From NCBI RefSeq assembly GCF_040712315.1, contig NC_134020.1, forward strand, positions 51,073,751-51,137,750: DNA of 64,000 nucleotides, written 5' to 3'. Source of the DNA: Castanea sativa (Eukaryota; Streptophyta; Magnoliopsida; Fagales; Fagaceae). Below, in pieces: positions 35,662 through 47,603 of this stretch. The position numbers were made by a program, and so were the translations under genes. Below the pieces are notes generated by a model, which had not been told where the DNA came from, did not search any database, and saw only the letters and a list, made by a program, of their open reading frames with translations. Positions within the stretch are counted from its first letter, which is position 1, and the number at the start of each line of letters is the position of its first letter.

Positions 35662-36762
35662 TCAAGATCTTCGTGGAGGTGGAGATTTTGGTGGTGGTGG
35701 AGATTTTGGAGGTGGAGGAGATGCCGAGGGTGGCGGTGGAGGGGGAGAAGATTTTGGCGGTGGAGGGGATGGTGAGCGTGGTGGTGGTGGAGATTTTGGA
35801 GGTGGAGGGGATGGAGAGGGTGGCGGTGGAGGGGGAGAAGATTTTGGTGGTGGTGGAGATTTTAGAGGTGGAGGTGGAGGGGGTGAAGATTTTGGCGGTG
35901 GAGGGGGAGAAGATTTCGGTGGTGGTGGAGATTTTGGAGGTGGAGGAGACGCCAAGGGTGGCGGTGGAGGGGGAGAAGATTTTGGTGGTGGAGGGGATGG
36001 TGAGCGTGGTGGTGGTGGAGATTTTGGAGGTGGAGGTGATGTCGAGGGTGGCGGTGGAGGGGGTGAAGATTTTGGCGGTGGAGGGGATGGAGAGGGTGAT
36101 GGTGGAGGGGGAGAAGATTTTGGTGGTGGTGGAGATTTTGGAGGTGGAGGAGATGCCGAGGGTGGCGATGGAGGGGGAGAAGATTTTGGTGGTGGAGGGG
36201 ATGGTGAGGGTGGTGGTGGTGGAGATTTTGGAGGTGGAGGTGATGTTGAGGGTGGCGGTGGAGGGGGTGAAGATTTTGGTGGTGGAGGGGGTGATGAGGA
36301 TGGTGGCAGTGGAGGAGATGGTAAGGGTGGTGGTGGTGGAGATTTTGGAGGTGGAGGTGATGTTGAGGGTGGCGGTGGAGGGGGTGAAGATTTTGGTGGT
36401 GGAAGGGGTGATGAGGATGGTGGCAGTGGAGGAGATGGTGAGGGTGGTGGTGGTGGAGATTTTGGAGGTGGAGGTGATGTCGAGCGTGGCAGTGGAGGGG
36501 GTGAAGATTTTGGCCTCGGGAATGGAAATTTTGGCCTTGGGAATGGTATAAAGGGAAATGTTTTTTGATCACTTGAGGGGTAGGGTTCTTGGTCGTGAGG
36601 TAGTGTTGACAAATGTTTTGGGGGTTGATGGTCTTCATCATGTGATTGTGATTGCAAACCAAAGAAGTAAAGCTTATCAGCTACCACATTAGTGGCAATG
36701 AGGCAAAATGCTATAGCATAATACATGTGAGGCCAATGCCTCGAGTTTCCAAACGCACCCAT
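35662..36762 (-). CDS. Extensin-like hydroxyproline-rich protein, copy B (366 aa)
   Basis: Same architecture as copy A: ATG at 36760-36762, a 28-residue signal peptide (here MYYAIAFCLIATNVV core), the DKLYFFG start of the mature protein, the FPFPRPK linker and then Ser-(Pro)n modules with Lys/Arg to the stop. The repeat region is about 150 residues longer than in A, arranged as recurring blocks of roughly 30 residues (SPPPPKSPPPP, SPSPPPPKSSPPPPPP). Ends are identical (KSPPPRRS), so the length difference is internal gain or loss of blocks. The frame is open throughout despite the repetitive DNA, which argues for function or recent duplication. Confidence 0.82.
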   Translation of the reverse strand: MGAFGNSRHWPHMYYAIAFCLIATNVVADKLYFFGLQSQSHDEDHQPPKHLSTLPHDQEPYPSSDQKTFPFIPFPRPKFPFPRPKSSPPPLPRSTSPPPPKSPPPPPSPSPPLPPSSSPLPPPKSSPPPPPPSTSPPPPKSPPPPPLPSPPLPPSSSPPPPPKSSPPPPPPSTSPPPPKSPPPPPSPSPPPPKSSPPPSPPSASPPPPKSPPPPKSSPPPPSPSPSPPPPKSSPPPPPPSTSPPPPKSPPPPRSPSPPPPKSSPPPPPPLASPPPPKSPPPPKSSPPPPPKSSPPPPPPLKSPPPPKSSPPPPPPSPSPPPPKSPPPPRSPSPPPPKSSPPPPPPSASPPPPKSPPPPKSPPPRRS

Positions 36763-36832
36763 TTCCAGCAATCCAACTTTAATCACTAGAAAGATAGTCC
36801 TTAAGCTTGCATGGTAACAATGGGAGCTGATC

Positions 36833-36841
36833 CTTTATATA
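36833..36841 (-). promoter_or_regulatory. TATA box of extensin-like gene B
   Basis: TATATAAAG on the minus strand, 71 bp from the ATG. Confidence 0.75.
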
Positions 36842-36964
36842 CAAATTCATTGACAATAATATCTTTATTTTAATCCTTTAAAATAGACAATACTAATGCT
36901 TTAAATTTCATTAATTCTTTTTTAAATTTCCTATGTATCATAGTTAGGTATTCAAATTAATACA

Positions 36965-37500
36965 AAAGGTTATAGAGCATGCCCCTTTTAGAAGGTTATG
37001 AGATGTCCCATTCGTTGTGTTTGTATCACATAAAGCAAGTGCATCATACAATCGACCCATACATGCAAAGGTATTATATTTTATCTTAAAAGCTCTGTTA
37101 TGCCACATTTACAGGTCAAAAGGATGATCCACAAGTTATGATTGCATCAAATACATTGCATGACATCATGCAATTTATCCATATATGCAAGGGTATAGTA
37201 TCCTAGCTTGCAAGCCCCGATGTTCCCTTTTTACAAGGTTGTTTGGTTTACCTCTTTTACAAGTTGATGGAGGGTATAATGTTAAGTTGTACCTTTTACG
37301 GGTCATGAGTCTTGTCGCCTTTTACAAGGTCAAGGGTGTTCCATTAATTATGACTTCATCACATACAATTCATCACCCAATCTACCAATATGTACAAAGG
37401 TACAGTATTTTGTCTTACAAGCTACATTGTGCCCCTTTTACAAGGTCATGGCTCATGGGGCATTCTATAGTTACTTATTATTGTATCACAATTTAGTACG
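36965..37500. repeat. Degenerate minisatellite upstream of gene B
   Basis: Same five-module array as in unit A, ending about 30 bp shorter because of a small deletion after the last module. Confidence 0.8.
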
Positions 37501-37771
37501 CAATCTATTTAGGTTACAGTGCAAACACGCCCGGGGTCTTTAAATTTTTCCTCCTAATGTTACAGAATTTGGATTTGCGTCTCCAACGTTATATGCCATT
37601 TTGATTGGTAGCCCCTCTATCTATTTCTTGCTGACGTGTCTATGAAATGTCTCATATGACTATCACACGTGGCAATTGGTCCAATAAAAACATAGCATAT
37701 GGATTTGTCTATTATTTGTAATTAAATAACTTAAAAAAATTTTAAAAAACTTAAAATAAATCCCTAAAATT

Positions 37772-37778
<7 letters not shown>

Positions 37779-37822
<44 letters not shown>
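37779..37822. repeat. (TA)n microsatellite
   Basis: Allele of the tract at 11466 in unit A. Confidence 0.95.
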
Positions 37823-37826
<4 letters not shown>

Positions 37827-39452
37827 CGATACCTTTAACTTTTTGTTGACCTCTTCAGAGCTTACTACATAATTTTTTTTTTTTAAACAAAATTATTTAA
37901 CTTTTTTAAACCTCATTATAATATATTTTATTTTTTTAATTTCTTCAATTATATTGAAAAAAAAAAACTTAAAAATGCAAACCCAAATTGTATCAATCCA
38001 AAGTAGAGTTCTAAAGACATAAAATTTCGTCAAAAAAAAAAAAAAAATACACCAACTAACCATGTGTGTGTATGTGTGTGTGTGTGTGTATATATATACA
38101 CATTCTCAACTTAAAAGGAGTCCAAGTAAAATCAAATACTTTAATATATTAGCTCACAATTCTAAGTTTATCATACTCCTTCGTAATAGATTATGTATAT
38201 AATTTGATGTAAAGTCTCAACAACAAGCTATTATCTTAGGGTAAACTTGGCGCTAGGTTCAACCCACCAATAGATTGATTCATCTAAATAATTCCATTGT
38301 GTTTTAACTGCTAACTTTTTGGTTAATTTTTTATTACATTTGAAATTTTCTTGCACATTTCAACAAGTATAGCAATGGATTATTCTTTTGAGGGTAGAAC
38401 ATCTTTCTTTTATATTTCTCTATGTGTAGTTACATATTCTTTTTGTTTATATTTTGTTTCAATAATTTGTAGGTACTGAATTTTCTAATTCTTTAGTTTC
38501 ATCTAAATTTTTGGGTTTATTTTTTGCATTATCTAAAACTGTCTAGCATATTTCAATGGCATCTTTCTCATATATTTCTCTTTTGTCATATTTTTTCTAT
38601 TGTTTCAATAACTCTAGGTTTAGAATCTTCTAAGTTCTTAAAATTATTTTTTGGCATTATGGAAGTTTTAACATCTGACTTTTTGCATTAGTTTTAGCAA
38701 TATCTGAACATGTTTGGCAGATTTCAACAACTATACCAAGGGTTATTCTTAATTTTGAAGATATATAACTAATTTTTCTCTTATATTTCTCTATTTTTGT
38801 AGCCATATATATTTTGTTTTGTTTCAACAATTCCTAGGCAATGAATCTTCCCATTCGCTGATATTTTAAGCTTCGACTTCTTCATCAAATTGTAACACAA
38901 ATTCAAGTCAGATAGGAGCAATTTATGCAATGATATAGTTTCATTGTCAATTTAATATTTCATAAAATTATTTTAGTCTACCATACAAACAAGTAAGTTC
39001 CCATGCATTGCACGGATTAGCGGCTCATTATTATTATTTTGTTTCTACATGTTATCATGTAATGGCATGAACCGGTTGATTGTTTTGCCCACAAAACGAA
39101 ATTTTTCTTCAGAAACAAACACAAATAAAAGAGTCAGATCAACAAAGTAGTCTACTTTAACAAGAAACTTGAAAATGATTCAATTAGTATTAAAGATTGT
39201 GGATTTAGTTACTAAACCCAATAGGCTTTAACTAATTAGGACTTGTCTTTGGACACCATATATAACTAGTGGAAAATGAGGTAAAGGTACATCAGTGTGA
39301 AACAAACACAAATAAAAGAGTCAGATCAACAACAGAAAATTCCATATCAACCCCTTCATCAGCAGGAAACCCACCCAAAAGCTAAAAGAATAGCCGCAAG
39401 AGTGAAATGAACAGCCACAACTCACAAGAATAAATCCCCCACGGTGCCGATC

Positions 39453-39455
<3 letters not shown>

Positions 39456-39486
<31 letters not shown>
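39456..39486. repeat. (GA)n microsatellite, intermediate allele
   Basis: Corresponds to 13141 in A and 62791 in C. Confidence 0.9.
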
Positions 39487-39489
<3 letters not shown>

Positions 39490-39952
39490 CTTTAGTATAA
39501 AGAGCTTAGTACATGGTTTCAATAATAGACAATAAAGCACACCGAAGAACAGGGCAGAAACATGCCTTAGAGTAAAGTCCTGCCAAACCAGATCTTATGG
39601 CATAACAAAAACCGTTTACTGTATCCTAAAAAGTGATTCTGCACTAATATGTATTTGCATTGAAAATTAGTTAATCATAAAAAAGTAAAATTTCTCTGTA
39701 CACTTTATTCACAAAAGCAGTCTTCAGATATCATAGGATCTATGTAACTCGTTTCGAACTTAGAGACCGAATCACATGATAAGAAAACACGGACCATTAT
39801 CCATCTGACTTATAAATTCCCTGCTCTAACTCTAACAGGAGAGTTAAAATCTACGTAAACATTAAGATCAAAAGAGACATATGTTGAGTTGCATGTTTGG
39901 ACCTCATGATTAGAAATATTCCCCAACAAATTTGTTGTAAGTTTGAAGTCCA

Positions 39953-40103
39953 TCATCCAGGTGTTGCAAGAAAACTGTCTTCTCTTAAGTTCCCCTCTTT
40001 TACCGACCTTGAATCATCAATGGAAGTAAAAGCTATATCAGATAGACCTTTATGACTGTCAGACCCATGAACACTGACAGTTTGTCTTGTTTTTTGTTAA
40101 TAC
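39953..40103 (-). pseudogene. Exon-like segment, unit B, phase broken
   Basis: Counterpart of 13626-13772. It is 151 nt instead of 147 between acceptor and stop, because the first bases were rewritten (a TTAACAAAAAA stretch). The 4-base gain shifts the reading phase against the splice site. Confidence 0.35.
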
Positions 40104-40464
40104 CTGTATCAACAAAGAACAATGAATAAACATTTTCATCATATACATTGAAAATTAAGGTGTTCTATAATGAAACTCAAATAAAGAAGGAAGAAAGGTG
40201 ACATCAATTTTTTTTTTTTTAATGGAGCCATCAAATACTTGCAAAGAACCAGACTACCAAAGGTTCACACCAACTAAAATTGCAAGTCGAATTGAGTCCC
40301 TTATGTTACCTTCTAACAAAAAAAAGGTTGGATAATTTACACACCATAAGTAATCAGCATATTAAGTAATCTACAATGGAGAAGGTTTCAATGATAGTGC
40401 AATGGGAAAATAGAGACCACAAGAAATTAAATGTCTATTGAAGTTAGTTAGAATATATGCTTCT

Positions 40465-43079
40465 TGTCGTGCCCCAAACCCAAAAGAGTCCAAAGCATAA
40501 AAAATCAAGCCTTCAACAAAACCTGTATGGGATTTTTTTTTTTCTTTTCTTTTCTTTTCCATTTGATAAGGTAAATAAATATATTGATCTCTCCACAATA
40601 CAAGTCAAAGCTCTATGACACATTTACAAACTACAAATCATGTGCCTTCAAACTTTACCCGAATATTCCAAACACCAAATAAGTGATTTAACAATGAACT
40701 CCAATGTTCTAAAATCTGCAACCTCAACTGTGATGCCCCAATTTGATTGATTGTGTGATGTGTATGTGTGTGTGATGAGTCTCATATCGGGTATTTACTA
40801 AGTTGAACTGGGCTTTATTAACAACTTCAAGAAGCTTCAATTGTGACTAATCCTTTTGAGGTATAGCGCAGATGTGGCTAGCGCTTTTCTTTGAGTCGTT
40901 ACATATGGTATCAGAGTCGGCCCGGTAATCCCATGGGGGCTCAAAGACACTACCCCACAAAGTGGGCCCTAACGAGGACATTAGAGATTTAAGTGGGGGA
41001 GATTGTGATGCCCCAATTTGATTGATTGTGTGATGTGTGTGGGTGTGTGATGAGTCCCACATCGGGTATTTACTGGGTTAAACTAGGCTTTATCAACAAC
41101 TTCAAGGAGCTTCAATTGTGACTAGTCCTTTTGAGGTATAGCGCAGATATGGCTAGCGCTTTTTCTTGGGTCATTACATCAACAAAATTCTTTGGCTAAC
41201 AAACTTCAAGAAAGCCCAACCTCTAATAGATTTAACTACTACTTCCTTAGAACAACTAGACCGAATCACCAACCAATAATAATGCGAGTCTCCCAATTCA
41301 GCATATAACTCCAATCTCCACCAAGAAGACAAGCACCATTCCCAAAGTGTAGCTAATTTATCTGTAAAACTATTGGTGAGTGGAATAAGCTAAAGCCCAG
41401 TAAGTAGCATAATTAATGGGGGTGGGGGAAATGCAAGTTCATGATAATAAGTATTTTACAAACATGCTATAATTTTGGGGATTTCCATTTGAATTCTGCA
41501 ATTTAAATTTCCTTAATACCACAACAAGAATGATAGATATATGGTAGCACCAAGCTTCCCAGAGTAACTGTAACACCCCAAATATTTTTTTTAAAACAAT
41601 TTTCCCAATGAGAATAATATCTAAATTGAACTTTTTTTAATCAGTGTGGTTAACTATTTTATGGGGGAGTTTTGAATATTTGGGCATGTGATAGTATTTA
41701 GTTAATTTTGGAATGGGCCCATTTAAATATGGGAGAAACTTTAAGGGTAAAGTTGTAAATTTGCTCCCAAGATATTTTGGAAGAAGTGGTCCACAATGTT
41801 GCCATCAACACACTCCCTCTCTCTTATCACCATACATATGCTTCTCTCTGTTTCTCTATCTTTCTATCTCACCCACCCACCGAAGCCCACACACATACAC
41901 ACTCTAGCTCCCTCTATTTCTCTCACTCCCTCACCGGTAAACCAGCCGTCCATCACCACTTTCGGTGGATTTCACCGGAGAATCCCATTAGAAACCCCAT
42001 ACACGCCATTCTCTCAAACGTTAAAGGTAAAACTCTTAATTGTTTTGTAGCTTTTCAAGTTTTTGTAAGATGTCTTTCTAATCTAAGCTACTTGAGTGGT
42101 ATACATGTGATTGAGTACATGACTAGCTTCCATAAATTTACACTACATCATTAAGAGACCCATGAAAGCAAAAATCAACATATCCTCCAAGACAAGAAAT
42201 TTAGAATTTCACTAACTCCAAATAAACCCAATGACAGTGGCAAAATTAAACTTACCAACCATCATACATTATATCTTAAAACCCCTAAATTTTTCCACCA
42301 TACATAAACCTTAAATAGCCATTTTTAGCACAAAATATATATACCCACTCACCAAAAATTCCACCAATACAAAACCCATACATAAAAACACATAAATATC
42401 AGTTCTAATGCTCATAAATCACATGAGTATCATTATTCAAGCTTAGATAAAATAACCTCAAGCAAAAGTGTAAAACCCACAAAAAAAATTAGAAATTTTT
42501 ACATCAAATAAAATGATGAAGATGCTTGGGGGTTCCTAAGTATTTTTCCGGTAATCTTGCCGGAAAAATGATGGTGAGATGGTGTGTTTTGGAGAGGAGG
42601 CCGGCGGGTGGGTTGAGAAATGAGTGTGTTTAAGTGAAGAGAAAAGAAAGAAAAATGATAGAGAGAAAGAAAAGTGAGAGCCGGCCAAAAGAGAGAAGAA
42701 TTAAGAGAAAAAGGAGCGGTAGAGAATGATGGGTAGTGGGGTTAGGTGGGGGGCACGTGTGGGCTAAAAAAAATCTCACCTTAACATTTTTTTTTTTTTT
42801 TGACTGATAGTGACGTTACACATATAGGGGAATGTTCCCTTAAAGTTTGGAATTAATCGGATAACTTTTCATTAACCAAAAAAATTTTACAAAATGACTG
42901 CCCTACTATGTACTGAATCTGAAAGTAAGACTAAAATGCTGAGAAATTGTGGAATTAATCCCAAACCTTGGTTGATCTTATCTTAGCTTAAATATATTAT
43001 TTAGTACCCAAAGAGATTCATGATTATGCTATATTATCTTACGATGCACATTATTGCGGTAATGAATTTAAAATGTTTT
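40465..43079. mobile_element. LTR-like nest in unit B, rearranged and truncated
   Basis: The outer element starts at 40465 (TGTCGTGCCCC) at the same CTTCT site as in unit A and carries the same nested relative from 41569 (after GTAAC at 41564-41568). At 42117 the match to A (15787) stops. 42118-42820 is the tail of another, reverse copy of the family ending GTGACGTTACA, and A-type sequence resumes at 42821 (A 16272) until 43079. The right ends of both elements are missing, replaced by the TRIM at 43085. Confidence 0.8.
40729..41178 (+). mobile_element. TRIM element, 450 bp, TSD TCAAC
   Basis: LTRs at 40729-40903 and 41004-41178. The primer-binding site after the first LTR reads TGGTATCAGAG exactly, and the polypurine tract is AAGTGGGGGAGA. 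Both flanks are TCAAC. It is orthologous to 14399-14848, so it was present before A and B separated. Confidence 0.93.
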
Positions 43080-43084
43080 AATAT

Positions 43085-43433
43085 AATTATAGCGCAAATA
43101 TGGCTAGCGTTTTTCCTTAAGTCGTTACACACACAATCAATCAAATTGGGGCATCACAATCTCCCCCACTTAAATTCCTAACGTCCTCGTTAGGGTCCAC
43201 TTTGTGGGGTAGTGTATCCGAGCTCAAGCGGGATTACCGGGCCGGCTCTGATATCATATGTAACGACCCAAGGAAAAACGCTAGCCACATCTGCGCTATA
43301 CCTCAAAAGGACTAGTCACAATTGAGACTCCTTGTAGTTGTTAATAAAGCCCAGTTCAACCCAATAAATACCCGATATGGAACTCATCACACACCCACAC
43401 ACATCACACAATCAATCAAATTGGGTTATCACA
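43085..43433 (-). mobile_element. Second TRIM copy, reverse orientation, truncated
   Basis: Its 5' LTR occupies 43259-43433 on the minus strand, followed by the primer-binding site (about 43245-43258), the GGCCCGGTAATCCC interior and the polypurine tract. The other LTR is reduced to its first about 30 bp joined to an inverted piece of LTR end (43085-43130). No matching target duplication is seen. It sits at the breakpoint between the LTR-like nest and the next block. Confidence 0.8.
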
Positions 43434-44515
43434 AAAACAAAAAGAACCAAAACAAACTATGATCAACTCCAAATCATATTAACACATATTAAAAGATTTA
43501 AAATCAAAAAACAAATTAAATATAACAAGTTAAAGAAACTATATTAAGAACTCATGTAAATCTTGTCAAGCATAGGAGGAGTTCATGAGAAGAACACTCA
43601 CCTTACTTGGGATCACGAGTTTGAGGTTTTTAACCGGCCCCTTAGTGCCTACAACACAAAGATTAAATTAAGAGAACAAAGATAATAAATGCAATAGTTT
43701 TGGGTAATCACAAGTCAAGAACAAGATTAGTTTTGAAAAAAAAATTAGAAAACAAAATGTCTGCTTGAGAACTAACTAAAAAGAGGTTTTTTGATGATTA
43801 AGAAACATGCTAAGGTCCATGTGAAATATGATTAGAGTTTAGAAAAGATAGTTTGGAGCCAAAAAAATAACTCTCTCTAGCTAAGGTTTAGATTAGAGAC
43901 ATAAGGTGAGTATTTATACATAAAAAATAGGGGTTTAGGGCCTTTTGGAGGGTCTTAGATGTTACAAAGAATAAAGTTTTGATCTCTTAAAATTCAGTTT
44001 TTGAGGTTCTGGAATTGAGCATACACGCACACTAAATTCCATTGCACTGCCAACCCAACTTCAATCAGCCATAACATACTCATTTTAAATCCAAATTATA
44101 CAAAATTTATGTTAAAATTAAAGCTCAAGATGTATAATTTCCAATGAAATAAAAATTCACTGAATATTATTTGTGCGTCAAAAGTTTTAACCAAAATAAT
44201 GAACAAATGTCATTTTTAAACATCGTTTTCAAAGTGATTTAAGCTTTTTTTTTAGTTGTGATTACCTCCGAACTATTAAGAACTCTTTAATTAACATTGG
44301 TCAAAGTATGTCAAGCTCATCATTGGGGTCGGGAACCAAATATTATTAACAAGTACAAATTGAGATGTCTACATGCAAGAATCCAAAAATAATAAAAAGG
44401 GACTATTGAAAATGGAACTTCACCATTATAAGCATAATGAGGTTCAACATCTAGACTTCTAAAAATTTATTAAATATTTTTTAATTATGTTAATGGCTAG
44501 TAAAGAGTAAGGACA
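43434..44515. repeat. Second truncated unit flank (B'')
   Basis: Homologous to 26905-27960 and, in its last part, to the unit sequence at 8577-8910. The match ends at AAGAGTAAGGAC (44515), where unrelated DNA begins. Confidence 0.85.
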
Positions 44516-44979
44516 AATTATGGACTAATTACATCGGCTCAGGCAACCCATAAGCTCAAATGTCATCTTTATGCAGTATTCCCATAAGCTCAATAGCGAA
44601 AGTGAAAGCCATACAAAGGCTATGCACAATTTGAGATGGCATCAGCTTACCACGAGGGTGTGGCATCAATATGGACTTCCCAACGTAAAGCTTAAAGCCA
44701 GACTATTAGCTTTTAGTTCCAAGGTTAAACTAACAGCTAAAATGGATGATAAGTTTTGACTAATTTGAGAAAGTAATCAAAGAACTAACAGATAATTCCA
44801 AGCCTTGTAGGATAAAATAGAAAGCTCATGGATTTACGACCATTAAAAAGTGTATTACTTTTATAGAGATATCAAAAAATTAAATTGATGCATAATTTTG
44901 GCACATCATATGGCATGAGGCTAGCATTAAAAAGATTGTGATACTTGATAATGCAAAGAACAGAATCTATATGACTCAC

Positions 44980-46430
44980 CTTGTTGGTGGTGATGGAAGA
45001 TGGCAGTGATGCAACAGCCACAGACCACTCAACCTTTAAAACATCAAAGACCAAAGTCTCAACATGTCCTGGAATAATTAGGAATAAAAAGTTCATAAAT
45101 GAATGTTTAAAAAAAAATTAGTGAAACTAGAGAAAAATTGCTCAAAGTCAAAGCTGCACTGCATTTGATCCACATCAGAACTCAACTCCCAGGCCAATGA
45201 GATATTGAAGATCTTAACACGAGGATAGAGGACTTAGTTATGAAGGTGAAAACAACATCAATAGTAGCTAGACAGGGTCTGAATGTACCCAAATTTTACA
45301 AATATAAACTTCTTCAAATCATGGGAATCAAAGGAGTTGAAAGCCAGCCCTTTTTTTTTTCAATCTTCCTCTCTTCTCTTTCTTTTTTCCTAAGTCATCA
45401 AATGCTTTCTCAGAACCAAAATCAGGTTGATTTTGATAGCCTTCCTACATTATAGTATACGTGGAAACTTATATGGTTGAAATCATCACCATGCTCCAGA
45501 GTTTAGAACCATTGCGACTCTGTGTGTATTAAACAAGCCAAGAAAAGAATAAGAAACACTGAAACATATGGCAGGAACATCCTAAAGTAGATAGGTCTGG
45601 ATTGTCTATCCAAGAGTGAATGATGTGAAAGCAAGGATATCAGAGGCACGAAGACCCTTGAAGATCTATTAGGGGGGAACAAAAGGAGGAGCAAAAGCTA
45701 CTTCTTGCATCAAACCTAACATAATACTGTAATGAGCAACAAGTTCAATAATTCGTGGTTGCAACATGAGAGAAAGGTCCACATGCTTTTTAAGCGACCA
45801 AATGAGAGAAAAGGGTCAAAATATTCTAACAATGCTTCTAAGCTCATAAGGCATACGTTTTTTCCTGCTTCCACCCCACGCTATATACCATTTAGTTCCA
45901 CACAAGACTCCACAGGAACCAGCTCTAGGCGATGGATGGAAACCATGTATATTTATTATTGACCATACCATCTGAGAAAGAAGATCTAATTATCAAAATG
46001 TCAAATCTAAAGAATTTTTAGCTTGCTTCTATGAGAGATGAAATTACTCACTCACACAATCCATTAAAAAAAAACAGATGAGAAGATGTTCCACATACCG
46101 TTTCAAAGTCAAAAGAGTACAAGTCATTCAAAGTCTTGGACTTCGATGCTCCTCCAAATAAAAAAAGAGTTTTATCATCATAAAGAGTTGCCACATGGTT
46201 AGATCTTGGAGATGGCCCTGTTCCTCTGTACGTACAATTGAAAAGAACAAGAAAAACCCTTCGCTCCTAAATCAAGGGATATGACAACAAGAAGTTCAAC
46301 CAGAATTCTCCATGACAAAGGTGACAAGTACTAAACTTGAAGTATAAGGAACAAAATAGTATCAACAAATTTCACAAAGTACACTAGAACCTACTCACGT
46401 GTAATGAAGAGGAAGCCATGTCAAAGATTT
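44980..46430 (-). pseudogene. ACBP4/5-like kelch exons (gene fragment)
   Basis: Four minus-strand exons with consensus splice sites join in frame into 121 codons without a stop: 46399-46430 (KSLTWLPLHYT), 46099-46225 (GTGPSPRSNHVATLYD...FGGASKSKTLNDLYS), 45857-45971 (FHPSPRAGSCGVLCGTKWYI) and 44980-45068 (ETLVFDVLKVEWSVAVAS...SSITTNK). This is the kelch-repeat part of plant acyl-CoA-binding proteins 4/5, cytosolic lipid carriers. The N-terminal acyl-CoA-binding domain, the first kelch repeats and the C-terminal part are missing on both sides. One glycine of a kelch GGG run is Trp. Introns are retained, so the copy came from genomic DNA, not mRNA. I see no start codon or promoter. Confidence 0.88.
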
Positions 46431-46544
46431 CTCAGAAGTAAGCCATTTTAGATAAAAAGATGCATGTACATTTACAGTAGTCAATAAATGTTTGTACTCT
46501 GCACATTCAAGAATTAGAAGGATGCCACGGTTCAAGCTTAGCGT

Positions 46545-46735
46545 ACTTAGTCCGCGAGACCACCACTCGTTAGGGCCTCGTTCCGCTCAGGGCATGTTCT
46601 TCAGTTATGCCCCTCTTGGTCACACAACCCGCATTGCACCTTCCTCCCCCCCTCCTTCCATGGTGTGGTTCTAGGCCCTTTCCCGCCCTCATCCATCTCA
46701 TTCCTAATTCGTGTTGAGACAAGGTGACCTTTCTC
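46545..46735 (-). pseudogene. MULE transposase C-terminal zinc-knuckle fragment
   Basis: The minus strand reads TRIRNEMDEGG...WKEGG, then a CCHC knuckle CGLCDQEGHN-stop-RTCP (46593-46633). RxRNEMD followed by this knuckle is typical of the end of plant Mutator transposases. The in-frame TGA is one transition away from CGA (Arg). Only the C-terminal end is present. Confidence 0.7.
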
Positions 46736-46751
46736 TCGGATCAATCGGGGG

Positions 46752-46798
46752 TTAGGGAGGACCCTTCGAGTTTCTTTAGGGAGGACCCTTCAAATTTC
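46752..46798. repeat. Tandem 24-bp duplication at a fragment junction
   Basis: TTAGGGAGGACCCTTC followed by RARTTTC occurs twice in a row, exactly where the flippase homology ends. It may be a repair-associated duplication. Confidence 0.7.
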
Positions 46799-47603
46799 AT
46801 AGTACATTTGCAGATCATGATTGATAAAAGTACTTTGAAGAACTTTGACTATTTCTATTGAAGCATATAAGGAAATGGGAATCAGGTAACTATACAACAT
46901 AAGGGCAGTCAAGAAGTGCAAAATTGCTGCTGCTGGTGCTCTCTCTGGATCATAGTATACTGTAGTGTCATCTGGTCTAAGGTACCATCTTGTCATCCTT
47001 CCATCTTCCAGGTCCTCACTAGTTGAAATCCCAAAAAAAATTGACCCAATAAAAGACATCAACACTAGGATAAAAAACAAAAAGTAGACAATCTTATCCA
47101 TCCTTTTCTCAATTTTGCTTCTCTTGGACCGAGGAGCAGTAGAATTTTGCATAACCTTTGTATCATGACCAGTAAAGATTACTGCCCCATAAATAAAACC
47201 CATAGGTTCGAAGTTTTGAACCCCTAAGCAGTAGCTGCTGAGGTGAAAGAGGGTACTGTTGTTCCTCAAGCTCTAAACCACCTACAAAAGAGTACAAATT
47301 TGCATTGGGGTCTTCACATTTTATTGTAGCCTTGAAATTTTGGGAGCTTGAGTCTTCATGCAAGTTTGAAGTAGCATCCAATGCTTGTTTCAGTTTCAAA
47401 TTGGTTTCTCCATCTAGGTTCATGATCTCAACGTAGCAAATTGCTTCCTCATAACTTGAAGAAGGTAAGATGAGATCAGCAGGAAAAAATTCATCCTTTT
47501 CCACCTTCACTATATCTCCAACTTTCAAATCCGTCCAATTAGCATTATCGAATACACCATCACCATGATGCACTTTAACCTTTCTGTTGTTCACCTCAAT
47601 ATC
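46796..47603 (-). pseudogene. P4-ATPase (ALA8-12-like flippase) exon fragment
   Basis: An internal exon of a plant phospholipid-transporting ATPase. It starts after a CAG acceptor at 47603 ([14 protein letters not shown]), includes the actuator motif [40 protein letters not shown], and membrane helices 3 and 4 with the PISLY motif, and ends at QMYYE. About 47205-47222 the frame shifts (the normal NTDFIYG join is lost), so two frames are needed to read it. Neighbouring exons, including the DKTGT phosphorylation loop, are absent. It is a dead fragment. Confidence 0.92.

Larger units (their letters stand above)
34448..40464. repeat. Array unit B, main part
   Basis: Homologous to 8577-14139 and 57773-63864. 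It is the most diverged of the three, with a MITE replacing about 130 bp near 34829-34965 and a loss of about 600 bp at 34447 relative to C (57173-57775). AT-rich DNA at 37510-39280 carries no gene that I can see. Confidence 0.9.
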
